Below, in pieces: positions 17,259-25,708 of a DNA stretch of 59,582 nucleotides. A program made the position numbers and the translations under genes. Origin of the DNA: Candidatus Tepidiaquacella proteinivora (GTDB lineage Bacteria > Bacteroidota > Ignavibacteria > Tepidaquicellales > Tepidaquicellaceae); NCBI GenBank assembly GCA_013348845.1, contig CP054675.1, positions 810,419 to 870,000 of the forward strand, written 5' to 3'. Positions within the stretch are counted from its first letter, which is position 1. The number at the start of each line of letters is the position of its first letter. The notes beneath the pieces are model-generated. The model searched no databases. It saw only the letters and a program-made list of their open reading frames with translations, and had not been told where the DNA came from.

Positions 17259-18899
17259 TTATTTTTTTTGGAAAATATATGTATAAAACGATTTTTTATC
17301 CGGAGAAATTATCTGTTGTAATAGTTGAAATCTTACTGTATCAGTTAGAATAACTTTTTCTTCTATACCAACTGTATCTTTATTATAAATTCTAAAACTA
17401 TAATGAGGTTCCCAAACCACTATTGAGCCAGGTGGTGCATTTTCAATGTAATATAAAGTTGTATCTTTATTTAAATATCTGTTTGAGTAAATAGGATAAA
17501 ATTTTAAAGGATTAACTCTGTAATTTTTATAGAAAAATCTAACGAGAAAATGATTTGTAAAAATTTTTGAATCTTCAGGTATATTAATTCCAGAAATAAA
17601 CTCAGCAGACTTCTGCATTGTGAGATTTTCCTGTGAAAGTTGTTTTGGTTTAAAATCAACAATCAAATATAATACAGAAACAAGAAAAAGCAAAATAGAA
17701 ACTTTACCTAAATAATTTACATCCTTTTTATAGGAAAATATTGAGATAATTATAAAATATAATAATATGAATACAGCTTTTGTAAAATCCTGTTGTGGGG
17801 GTTCCTTGAAAACATAGCCGTCAGAAACTTTTGAAAGGAATAAAAGCGTTAAAAAAAGCAGAATAGCAGGAACAACATAACTATATATACGATATTTGCT
17901 ATCCGCAATATTATTTAAACCTATAACGGCAAAATAAATACATATAGGTGAAAGATGTAAAAGATATCTCCAGTTTCCGGGATTTGGTCCGCTTCCAAGC
18001 GTGGTCAATATCTGGGAAATAAAAACGATTAAAAAAACTGCATAAAACCAAAAATTATCAAGCAAAAAGGTTTTATATCTTCGCCCCATTACAGTAAAAC
18101 TGAAGAATCCATTCAGGAATAAAGTTAGAGAAATAGGTCCGATTATAAAAATATAAAACTTAAAATAATGTAATGGTCCCTGAGTTCTATATTCAAGACC
18201 TGCAACTTTAAACATCTCTGAAATTACATAAATGGGGTCGCCTGTTTTCAAAAAACCGAGAATGTTGTATATTAATGGAGCGATAGCAAGTCCTATAATT
18301 GCTATATATTTCTTTTTATATAAAAAGTAAAAGAACAAAATTACAAGAAGTATAGCAATTTCTTGTCTAACAGTATAAATATAGCCTGCAATTAATGCAC
18401 ATAAAAAATACTTCTCTTTTTTTATAGCAATAAAGAAAAATGCAAAAGTCAAAGCAGTAAAGATTTCGGGATATGACCTAAAAGACAAATCAAAATACAA
18501 TGGCTGAACCGCAAGTAGTAAAGCTCCAATGAAAGCATTTTTCAACTGATATACCCTAAGCATTTTATAAGTCATAAAAACAGTTAATGAAGCAATGAAA
18601 GAGTTAAAAATTAACACGAAATCATAACTAACAAGTGCAGGTAAAACCATAAATATTTTCCAGCCTGGTTTTGGAGCATTACCTAAAATCACTGATGGAT
18701 TAACCCAAAAGTCAATCATATTAATATATTGGCTAATTTCATCATCCTGATAAAAACCTACAGAAAATCTACTAGAAATAAAATAAACAGCGGTAAGAAT
18801 TGGAATAATTAGCCAAAAATACTTCCCAAGTGTGTCATCAATAAAATTATTAATAACTACTTGTTTTGTTTTGCCCTGTTTTTGTTTGTTTTTAGACAA
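17259..18899 (-). CDS. Multi-pass membrane glycosyltransferase (GT-C fold, PMT/ArnT-like)
   Basis: This 546-residue hydrophobic protein has about eleven to thirteen membrane helices. After helix 1 comes GFYQDDEISQYINM, an acidic cluster in the first external loop as in GT-C glycosyltransferases that use polyprenyl-phosphate sugars. The last roughly 110 residues form a soluble domain (IPEDSKIFTNHFLVRFFYKN ...), as in many GT-C enzymes. The acceptor could be a protein, lipid A or another glycan. The start codon is TTG. It heads the three-gene set, and a TAATTTTG box lies just upstream. Confidence 0.7.
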   Translation of the reverse strand: MSKNKQKQGKTKQVVINNFIDDTLGKYFWLIIPILTAVYFISSRFSVGFYQDDEISQYINMIDFWVNPSVILGNAPKPGWKIFMVLPALVSYDFVLIFNSFIASLTVFMTYKMLRVYQLKNAFIGALLLAVQPLYFDLSFRSYPEIFTALTFAFFFIAIKKEKYFLCALIAGYIYTVRQEIAILLVILFFYFLYKKKYIAIIGLAIAPLIYNILGFLKTGDPIYVISEMFKVAGLEYRTQGPLHYFKFYIFIIGPISLTLFLNGFFSFTVMGRRYKTFLLDNFWFYAVFLIVFISQILTTLGSGPNPGNWRYLLHLSPICIYFAVIGLNNIADSKYRIYSYVVPAILLFLTLLFLSKVSDGYVFKEPPQQDFTKAVFILLYFIIISIFSYKKDVNYLGKVSILLFLVSVLYLIVDFKPKQLSQENLTMQKSAEFISGINIPEDSKIFTNHFLVRFFYKNYRVNPLKFYPIYSNRYLNKDTTLYYIENAPPGSIVVWEPHYSFRIYNKDTVGIEEKVILTDTVRFQLLQQIISPDKKSFYTYIFQKK

Positions 18900-18922
18900 T
18901 TTTTTATAGTTAATAAATAATT

Positions 18923-18930
18923 CAAAATTA
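18923..18930 (-). promoter_or_regulatory. Candidate -7 box (TAATTTTG) for the GT-C/epimerase/GT2 operon
   Basis: Read on the minus strand, TAATTTTG matches the TAnnTTTG consensus and ends 23 bases before the TTG start at 18899. No TTG -33 element is found at 19-21 bases. Confidence 0.35.
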
Positions 18931-19069
18931 ACTAATTAATTCATACATAAAAAGGGAAAGAATTACTTATAATTATTTATAATTAAATATGCTTTAATAA
19001 AATTTAACAGCAGAAAAATATGTTAAAAACCTATTTTCAATTTATCTTTAATTCAGAAATTAATAATGT

Positions 19070-19077
19070 TATATTTG
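19070..19077 (+). promoter_or_regulatory. Candidate -7 box (TATATTTG) for the sigma-54 regulator gene
   Basis: TATATTTG matches the Bacteroidota TAnnTTTG -7 consensus and ends 13 bases before the ATG at 19091, giving a very short leader. The -33 position is only a T-rich stretch. The rest of the 191-base divergent gap (18900-19090) is AT-rich with nothing else recognisable. Confidence 0.4.
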
Positions 19078-19090
19078 TAAATATTTAAAA

Positions 19091-20203
19091 ATGAGTAATT
19101 TATTATTAGGAAATTCTGTTCAGATTAAGGAATTAAATGAGACAATAAAACAAGTTGCCCCTTCAAATATTAGTATATTAATTACAGGAGAAAGCGGGAC
19201 AGGGAAAGAGATAGTAGCAAATGCAATTCACTACTATAGTAAGAGAAAAAATAAACCATTAATAAAAGTAAATTGTGGAGCAATACCAGAAGGGATAATA
19301 GAAAGTGAACTATTTGGACATCAAAAAGGAGCCTTTACAGGGGCAATAGAAACAAGAAAAGGATACTTTGAACTTGCTGATAAAGGTACAATTTTTCTTG
19401 ATGAAATTGGCGAAATGCCACTTTCAACTCAGGTAAAAATTTTAAGAGTCCTGGAAACAGGTGAATTTATGAGGGTTGGTGGATATGAGAATATTAAAGT
19501 AGATGTAAGAGTTCTGGCTGCAACGAACAGAGATTTAAGTAAGGAAGTATTCAATGGCAATTTCAGGGAAGATTTATATTATAGACTAAAATCGGTTAAT
19601 CTTCATATACCTCCCTTAAGGGAAAGAAAAGGAGATATAAAAATTCTATTCGATTATTTTGTTGATTCCTTTTGTAGAGAAAATAATATTAAATTTTCCG
19701 GAATTGAAGAAGACGCGATGGAATATTTAATAAACTATGTCTGGTATGGCAATGCAAGAGAATTGAAAAATTTTGTAGAGAGTATTATTGTATTAAATCC
19801 GGATAAAAAAATTAATATTGAAGATGTTAAGAAACATTTAAAACAGGAAACAATAGAAAACAGACGATTACCTGCGATAAAAATTCAACAAATAGATAGC
19901 ATCACAGATAAAGATTTAATTTTAAGAGCTTTAATAGAATTAAAAGCGGATATAATTGATATTAAAAATTTAATAAATGAAATAAAATTTAATACAACAC
20001 CCCAGACATACGATATTAACAATGATTTTTATATTCAAAAAGATAAAATGAATCAAATGACAATGGAAGAAATAGAGAAAGAAGTACTTACATATTTGTT
20101 GAAGAACAATAATTTTAATGTAGCAAAAGTATCAAAGATATTGAATCAAACACCTCGAAATATTTACAGAAAGATAAAAAATTATGGTATTAAGAAGCAG
20201 TAA
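19091..20203 (+). CDS. Sigma-54-dependent transcriptional activator lacking a receiver domain
   Basis: This 370-residue bacterial enhancer-binding protein consists almost only of the AAA+ domain, starting at about residue 4, and a C-terminal Fis-type helix-turn-helix (VAKVSKILNQTPRNIYRKI). Visible motifs are Walker A GESGTGKE, the sigma-54 contact loop GAFTGA, Walker B FLDEIGEM and the arginine-finger region REDLYYRL. It has no N-terminal receiver or PAS domain, so it must be controlled by level or by partner proteins, like PspF. It overlaps lptE by 20 bases; the same pairing occurs in other Bacteroidota. No -24/-12 promoter was identified in the window. Confidence 0.92.
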   Translation: MSNLLLGNSVQIKELNETIKQVAPSNISILITGESGTGKEIVANAIHYYSKRKNKPLIKVNCGAIPEGIIESELFGHQKGAFTGAIETRKGYFELADKGTIFLDEIGEMPLSTQVKILRVLETGEFMRVGGYENIKVDVRVLAATNRDLSKEVFNGNFREDLYYRLKSVNLHIPPLRERKGDIKILFDYFVDSFCRENNIKFSGIEEDAMEYLINYVWYGNARELKNFVESIIVLNPDKKINIEDVKKHLKQETIENRRLPAIKIQQIDSITDKDLILRALIELKADIIDIKNLINEIKFNTTPQTYDINNDFYIQKDKMNQMTMEEIEKEVLTYLLKNNNFNVAKVSKILNQTPRNIYRKIKNYGIKKQ

Positions 20204-20693
20204 ATTATTGATTATACTAATTACTTTACTAATTAATGGTTGTGGAATATATACTTTCAGAGGTAGGACTCCACCGGAAGGAATTAAATCCATTGCTATT
20301 CCTATGTTCAACGATGAAAGCGGTTTTTCAGAAGCCGGATTAAAAGAAAATTTTACTGAATCTCTAAAAAAGAAAGTTATTGATGATAATACTTACATCC
20401 TTGCTGATAGAAATGTCGCTGATGGGATTATTTTAGGAACTATTCTTTCTGTTAGAGACGAACCCCTTGTTATATCTGGTAATGAAAATGTTACAAAGAG
20501 GAAAATTGTAATTAATGTGAAAATCAGATTTGAGAACTTAAAGAATCAAAGGTTAATATCTGAAACAAATTATGAGAACTGGGGAGAATATGATTCTTCC
20601 GGTAGTGGTTTTTCAAACAGACAAAACGGAATTTTAATTGCAATGGAAAAAATATGTGAAGATATTATTATAAATATAACTTCTAATTGGTAA
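20184..20693 (+). CDS. lptE: LptE-like LPS-assembly lipoprotein
   Basis: This 169-residue predicted lipoprotein has a lipobox (LLINGCGIYTF) with Cys near residue 20. The mature start CGIYTFRG and the following GIKSIAIPMFNDES match the LptE family of FCB bacteria (domain of the TolB/LptE N-terminal type). LptE plugs the LptD barrel that inserts lipopolysaccharide in the outer membrane. It overlaps the sigma-54 regulator and is followed 14 bases later by the GT2 gene. No lptD is in the window. The call rests on the lipobox, size and neighbour, since LptE sequences diverge quickly. Confidence 0.8.
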   Translation: MVLRSSKLLIILITLLINGCGIYTFRGRTPPEGIKSIAIPMFNDESGFSEAGLKENFTESLKKKVIDDNTYILADRNVADGIILGTILSVRDEPLVISGNENVTKRKIVINVKIRFENLKNQRLISETNYENWGEYDSSGSGFSNRQNGILIAMEKICEDIIINITSNW

Positions 20694-20707
20694 CAAATCT
20701 ATAAAGA

Positions 20708-22210
20708 ATGGAAAAAGTATTTTTAATTTCATATATAGTATCTTTATCAATATTATTCATATTTGCTTCTCATGGATTTATAATGATTTATTATTATTTT
20801 AAAACATATCATATACGAAAGAAGGATTTATGTGAATCTGAACTTGAATTAAAAGAATATCCATTGGTCACCATACAATTACCTTTATATAATGAAAAAT
20901 ATGTTATAACGAGACTGATTGATGCTGTGGTAAGGATAGATTATCCAAAAGATAAACTTGAAATTCAAATTTTAGACGATTCAACCGATGAAACAACAGA
21001 AATTATCAGAAATCATATAAAACAATATATTGATAAAGGATATGATATAAAACATATACATCGCACTCACAGAGAAGGATATAAAGCTGGTGCTTTAAGA
21101 GAAGGACTTAAAACTGCAAAAGGAGAGTTCGTCGCAATCTTTGATGCTGACTTTATTCCAAGAAAAAAATTCCTTAAGAGGACATTACCTTACTTTTATA
21201 AAGACCCTAAAATTGCACTTGTTCAAACAAGATGGGAACATATAAACAGAGACTATTCGATGATAACAAAAACAGAAGCGATTGCTTTAGATGGTCATTT
21301 TGTAATCGAACAAGCTGTCAGAAACAGAGCGGGATTTTTTATTAATTTCAATGGAACTGGTGGTATCTGGAGAAAGGAAGCAATCTTTGATGCTGGTAAC
21401 TGGCAGTCAGATACCCTAACAGAAGATCTTGATTTATCTTACAGAGCTCAAATGAAGGGATGGAAATTAAAATATCTAATGAATTTTACTTCACCAGCAG
21501 AATTGCCATCTGAAATCAATTCGCTAAAATCTCAGCAATTCAGATGGACAAAAGGAGCAATAGAAACTGCAAAGAAGATTTTTCCACAAGTTTTAAAATC
21601 TGACCTACCACTTAAGATGAAATTTCAATCCTTTATTCATTTATGCAGTAATTTTGCTTATCCTTTTATATTACTTGCTGCTATCCTGAATCTTCCTGTT
21701 TTATTGATAAAAATAAATAATCAATATGAAGAAGTATTCAAATTAATGTCATTTTTTACTTTTGCATTTATAAGTTCTTTTATGTTTTACTTATATTCAC
21801 AGAAAGATGTTTATTTCGATTGGCAAGAAAGAATTTTTTATTTCCCACTTTTCCTTGCAGGTAGTATGGGTCTGTCATTAAATAATACGAAAGCAGTAAT
21901 AGAAGGTTTAATTAATAAAAAAAGCGAATTTGTCAGAACACCAAAGTATAGAATCGTTAGCAAAAATGATACTATCATTAACAAGAAATATTTACCTAAG
22001 AAAATTTCATTTCTAACTTTTATCGAATTAATTCTTTCCATATATTGTTTTGTTGGTGTAATTATCGCTATTATACATGCTCAAGTTGCTATAATACCTT
22101 TTCAGTTAATGTTTTCAGTGGGTTTTGGATTGGTTTCATTTCTATCAATAAAACAAGTCGTGCTATACAATAGAAATCTAAAGAAGAACAACATTAAATA
22201 TGACGATTAA
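20708..22210 (+). CDS. Processive GT2 membrane glycosyltransferase (cellulose/mannan synthase-like)
   Basis: This 500-residue protein has an N-terminal membrane helix, a cytoplasmic GT-A domain and four to five C-terminal helices. The catalytic signature of processive GT2 enzymes is complete: DDSTD (first Asp), DADFIP (DxD), TEDLD (TED) and QQFRW (QxxRW). Related proteins make beta-glucans or mannans, or act as ceramide-type glucosyltransferases. There is no PilZ domain and no BcsB partner nearby, so cellulose is not indicated. It overlaps the TPR gene by 11 bases. Confidence 0.85.
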   Translation: MEKVFLISYIVSLSILFIFASHGFIMIYYYFKTYHIRKKDLCESELELKEYPLVTIQLPLYNEKYVITRLIDAVVRIDYPKDKLEIQILDDSTDETTEIIRNHIKQYIDKGYDIKHIHRTHREGYKAGALREGLKTAKGEFVAIFDADFIPRKKFLKRTLPYFYKDPKIALVQTRWEHINRDYSMITKTEAIALDGHFVIEQAVRNRAGFFINFNGTGGIWRKEAIFDAGNWQSDTLTEDLDLSYRAQMKGWKLKYLMNFTSPAELPSEINSLKSQQFRWTKGAIETAKKIFPQVLKSDLPLKMKFQSFIHLCSNFAYPFILLAAILNLPVLLIKINNQYEEVFKLMSFFTFAFISSFMFYLYSQKDVYFDWQERIFYFPLFLAGSMGLSLNNTKAVIEGLINKKSEFVRTPKYRIVSKNDTIINKKYLPKKISFLTFIELILSIYCFVGVIIAIIHAQVAIIPFQLMFSVGFGLVSFLSIKQVVLYNRNLKKNNIKYDD

Positions 22211-22970
22211 CTTAAACTCATACATAGAAAGTGTAAAAGAAAAAGTTAATAAGAATTATTTTTCACCATTATTTTTAAAATTGGCAAATTTGTATTATCA
22301 CGATGGTCAATATGAAGAATGCATTAATATTTGCAATATAGGATTAAAAATTTATCCTGAATTTTATACTGCTAAACTCATACTGCTAAAAGCACTTCTA
22401 AAACTTGAATATACAAGTGAAGCAGAACCGATACTAACGGAATTAGAAGAAAGATTCCCGGAGAATGAAGTTTTAAAAAATTTAAGGAATAAAATTAATG
22501 AATTAAAAAAGTACAACAAACAAGAAAAAATATATTATTCAAATAAAATTAATACTGCCCCTGAATACAGACAATATTCTAATAAATTTATGAGTTTATC
22601 ATCAGAAAAAGAGATAAAAAAAGATATTCAAGAAATTATCGAAGCTATGATTACAAGGAATTTAGACAATATTATAGATAAAAATAAATTTGAATCGTTT
22701 AAAAAAAATTTTAAAGAATTTAATTTTAATATATCTAAACCTATAAAGCCCAAGGGAGGGATATCCGATGGTGACATCAAGAAACAGACAGAAGGATATT
22801 CTTCATTTTTATCAAAAATAAAAATTGTTACCGAAACATTAGCAGACTTGTTATCAAAACAAGGATTCTTCAAAGAAGCATTTGAAGCATACAATATATT
22901 ACTCCAGAATGAGAATGTGAACAAGAAAAGAATTCAGGATAAATTGAATGAGATGGAAAGAAATTTTTAG
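22200..22970 (+). CDS. TPR-containing protein of unknown function
   Basis: This 256-residue protein has tetratricopeptide-like helical pairs in residues 15-95 (FLKLANLYYHDGQYEECINI ...) and a further repeat at the C-terminus (LADLLSKQGFFKEAFEAYNILL), joined by a lysine-rich low-complexity middle. There is no signal peptide. It overlaps the end of the GT2 gene, so it is probably translated with it and might be an assembly or length-control partner; that is inference from context only. Its stop overlaps the convergent RqcH stop. Confidence 0.75.
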   Translation: MTINLNSYIESVKEKVNKNYFSPLFLKLANLYYHDGQYEECINICNIGLKIYPEFYTAKLILLKALLKLEYTSEAEPILTELEERFPENEVLKNLRNKINELKKYNKQEKIYYSNKINTAPEYRQYSNKFMSLSSEKEIKKDIQEIIEAMITRNLDNIIDKNKFESFKKNFKEFNFNISKPIKPKGGISDGDIKKQTEGYSSFLSKIKIVTETLADLLSKQGFFKEAFEAYNILLQNENVNKKRIQDKLNEMERNF

Positions 22971-24550
22971 ACTTCCTCAGGAATTTCGGGTCTAACATAA
23001 ATTACTTTTTCCTTTTGCATTATTACAGTTCCTTCTTTCAAACCTTTTCTCTTTTTAATATATTTTCTTTCACAATATGCAACTGCGACATTACCCGCAT
23101 TTTTTGCTTTGCTATAATAAGCAGCAATAGAAGCAGCTCTGGAAATATAACTTTTAGGGAAGTCCAATTTTTTATTTTTTTTCTTTAATACAGTATGAGA
23201 CCCCGGATAATCTCTTATATGAAACCATAAATCGTTTTGTGAGGAATATTTTGTCGTTAATAAATCATTGGCTAATGAATTTTTACCAACCCATACTTCG
23301 AAATTTTCATCAAATTTAAATATCCTGAACAACTTTAAATCCGGGTTTTCCTTATCTTTAACAATCCCAGTATTCATTTCCTTGATGATCTTATAATCTG
23401 TGATATTTAAAATTTTATCTTTTTGATTCAACAGTTCATTAAACATTTTTTCTAATTTGATAAGTTTATTTTTTAAATCATCTATATTTTTCTTTGCTTT
23501 CTTATATTTATCAAAATACTTATTAGCATTTTGAACCGCGTTAAGTTTCTTATCCAAAGGAATTTTATAATTATTATAAACGAATAATTGTTGCCCTTTA
23601 TCAATAAATTCTTTGTTACTAATTATAATTTTACCATACTCTAAAAAGTGTTCGAAATCCTGATTATTTTCAATTTGTTTTTTGATACTTTGAATCTTAC
23701 TAATTAATAATCTTTCTTTTTTTTCAATTGATTTCAAAACATCTTTTTTTATTGCTTCCGTTTTTTTATTCCTGATATAGTGGCTTATGTATTCAACTAA
23801 CATAGAATTAATATTACTATATTCTATATATTCATATTCATTCAAACTATTTAGTTTAATTAATGATGGTATATATTCAGATTTAACTTTATACAATATA
23901 TACCTTGGGACCTTTATAAAATGCAGTATATTATTGAATTCCTTATCAATTTTAGATTTAACATCCAATGTTAAAATTTCATTTCTATTAAGGTTAAAGT
24001 TATATAATACTTCTTCTAAAATCATAGTACCGTATTGATAATAATGACTTTTTATATAATCCTGAATAGTAACAAGTTCCTTTTCATTTATCTGCTTTGC
24101 CTTTCTCTCTAAAAGGAAATCTAAAGTTTTACTTTTTAAATCATCAGATAGTTTAAAACTGTCATGAATGATTTCACCTCTGTCAATAATTAGATTCTGT
24201 TTGCCAGTGATAAAGAAAAAATTTAAGTTATATTTATTATTGAGCTTTATTGAAATAATCCTGTCATCTTTATAAAGCATAACTGAATCAATAGAAGAAC
24301 CATAAAGATATTCAAACAATTGAGCATAATTTCTTTTTGCTTTATAAAATATTTCTCGAAGAACCAAATATGTTGAATCTTTTTCGGAACTAAATTCAAG
24401 AAATTTTATATCATCGGTTGAATTATTTTTTTTCAGAGATATAACTAACTTATTTTTTTCCTGGGAGAAAATATCAATAATTATTCTATTCTTAATTTCA
24501 TTATTTAAGAAGTCAGCAAGATATTTTAGAATAAAATAATTATTAAACAA
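22967..24550 (-). CDS. rqcH: NFACT-family ribosome quality control protein (RqcH/Rqc2-like)
   Basis: About 527 residues with the NFACT layout: N-terminal NFACT-N domain, long coiled coil in the middle, and the C-terminal NFACT-R (DUF814) domain (LWFHIRDYPGSHTVL ... ISRAASIAAYYSKAK). RqcH binds stalled 50S subunits and adds C-terminal alanine tails. The Asp-Arg pair needed for tRNA engagement is present (KDDRIISIKL). I place the start at TTG 24550, giving FNNYFILKYL as in homologues and putting the Asp-Arg at residues 96-97, close to B. subtilis D97/R98. An ATG at 24595 would add 15 residues overlapping atpG. The TTG lies 4 bases past the atpG stop. Confidence 0.85.
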   Translation of the reverse strand: MFNNYFILKYLADFLNNEIKNRIIIDIFSQEKNKLVISLKKNNSTDDIKFLEFSSEKDSTYLVLREIFYKAKRNYAQLFEYLYGSSIDSVMLYKDDRIISIKLNNKYNLNFFFITGKQNLIIDRGEIIHDSFKLSDDLKSKTLDFLLERKAKQINEKELVTIQDYIKSHYYQYGTMILEEVLYNFNLNRNEILTLDVKSKIDKEFNNILHFIKVPRYILYKVKSEYIPSLIKLNSLNEYEYIEYSNINSMLVEYISHYIRNKKTEAIKKDVLKSIEKKERLLISKIQSIKKQIENNQDFEHFLEYGKIIISNKEFIDKGQQLFVYNNYKIPLDKKLNAVQNANKYFDKYKKAKKNIDDLKNKLIKLEKMFNELLNQKDKILNITDYKIIKEMNTGIVKDKENPDLKLFRIFKFDENFEVWVGKNSLANDLLTTKYSSQNDLWFHIRDYPGSHTVLKKKNKKLDFPKSYISRAASIAAYYSKAKNAGNVAVAYCERKYIKKRKGLKEGTVIMQKEKVIYVRPEIPEEV

Positions 24551-24554
24551 TTTT

Positions 24555-25424
24555 TTAACCTTTTTGTAATGCTTCAGCCCCACTAACAACTTCAAGTAAT
24601 TCCTTGGTAATGGAATCCTGTCTTGCCCTATTATACATCAAATTTAAAATTCTAATTAAATCACCTGCATTTTTTGTTGCCATTTCCATAGCAGTCATTC
24701 GAGCACCTTCTTCAGCAGCATTAGCTTCAAAAAGTGCTTTCAAAAATTGTATGTGTAATTGTTTAGGAATGGTATAATATAAAATCTTCTCTGCATCAGG
24801 TTCATAAATATATTCGCTTTTGTACTGATATTCTGCTTTGTTCTCTGATTTAATGAACTTGAAAGGTAATATTACTTCCATTACAACATTTTGCTTAAGA
24901 ACAGATTTGAATTCATTATATATAATGCTAACTTTATCCAATTCATTATTTAAAAATCTTTCGGTTATATAATTAATGATTTCTTCAACTGCAATTTGTA
25001 ATTTATCATTATAGATATTAATATATTGCTTTATAACGGGATATTGTCTTTTAATAAAAAACTCATAACCTTTTTTACCAATCAATAATAAATCATAATT
25101 TGTTTTTAAATTGTCTAAATAGTTCTTAGAAAATTTTAAAATGTTAGTATTGAAGGCTCCACAAAGCCCTCTGTCTGAAGTAACAACAATAACAAGTTCT
25201 TTTTTGACTTCTCTCTCTATCATCAGAGGATGTGTAACATTCTCTACAGCATTAATTACATGAGAAAATAATTCATCTAATTTATTAGCATAGGGTCTTA
25301 AAGATAAAATTCTATCCTGGGCTTTTCTTAATTTAGCGACAGCAACCATTTTCATTGCTTTAGTAATCTTCTGGATGCTTTTAATAGCAGATATTCGGGT
25401 CCTTATTTCTTTTAAAGTAGCCAA
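24555..25424 (-). CDS. atpG: ATP synthase F1 gamma subunit
   Basis: This 289-residue central-stalk subunit couples rotation to catalysis. The N-terminus ATLKEIRTRISAIKSIQKITKAMKM and the C-terminal helix (ASRAA-equivalent EEGARMTAMEMATKNA, then YNRARQDSITKELLEVVSGAEAL) are unmistakable. The start is TTG, and the conserved N-terminus begins exactly there, so this TTG is well supported. It is separated from atpA by the 90-residue unknown gene and followed by rqcH. Confidence 0.97.
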   Translation of the reverse strand: MATLKEIRTRISAIKSIQKITKAMKMVAVAKLRKAQDRILSLRPYANKLDELFSHVINAVENVTHPLMIEREVKKELVIVVTSDRGLCGAFNTNILKFSKNYLDNLKTNYDLLLIGKKGYEFFIKRQYPVIKQYINIYNDKLQIAVEEIINYITERFLNNELDKVSIIYNEFKSVLKQNVVMEVILPFKFIKSENKAEYQYKSEYIYEPDAEKILYYTIPKQLHIQFLKALFEANAAEEGARMTAMEMATKNAGDLIRILNLMYNRARQDSITKELLEVVSGAEALQKG

Positions 25425-25427
25425 TTA

Positions 25428-25700
25428 TTATTTCATAATATTTTTTTCTTCAAACTTTTTTCTTATAATTTCTTCCAATTCATCATAATCAACTTTACAA
25501 TGTAATGGTTTGAAAAGTTCTATCGCTTCCCTCAGTGTACTAATTTTATTTTCAAAATACAAATTAAGATAATATACAAACCTAATCCTTTCATTTTTCA
25601 CTGGTAAAACATCTATTAATTCATCAATTGCTAAATATAACTTTTTAAGTATTGTATCTTCACTTAAATAATTTATTTCTGATGATGGTTTTGTAGTCAT
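25428..25700 (-). CDS. Small unknown protein inside the ATP synthase operon
   Basis: I do not recognise this 90-residue protein. It begins at an ATG 8 bases after atpA and ends 3 bases before the atpG start, so it is tightly embedded and very likely translated. It is soluble, predicted all-helical and charged (INYLSEDTILKKLYLAIDEL ... DYDELEEIIRKKFEEKN), with a single Cys and no signal or membrane segment. Standard operons have nothing between atpA and atpG. Its place suggests an assembly or regulatory role for F1, or a chance insertion; no function is assigned. Confidence 0.75.
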   Translation of the reverse strand: MTTKPSSEINYLSEDTILKKLYLAIDELIDVLPVKNERIRFVYYLNLYFENKISTLREAIELFKPLHCKVDYDELEEIIRKKFEEKNIMK

Positions 25701-25708
25701 AATATATA

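Noticed and set aside
22628-22924. Minus-strand 98-residue frame within the TPR gene
   Set aside because: It is a shadow frame in A+T-rich coding sequence, and the plus-strand TPR pattern explains the region.
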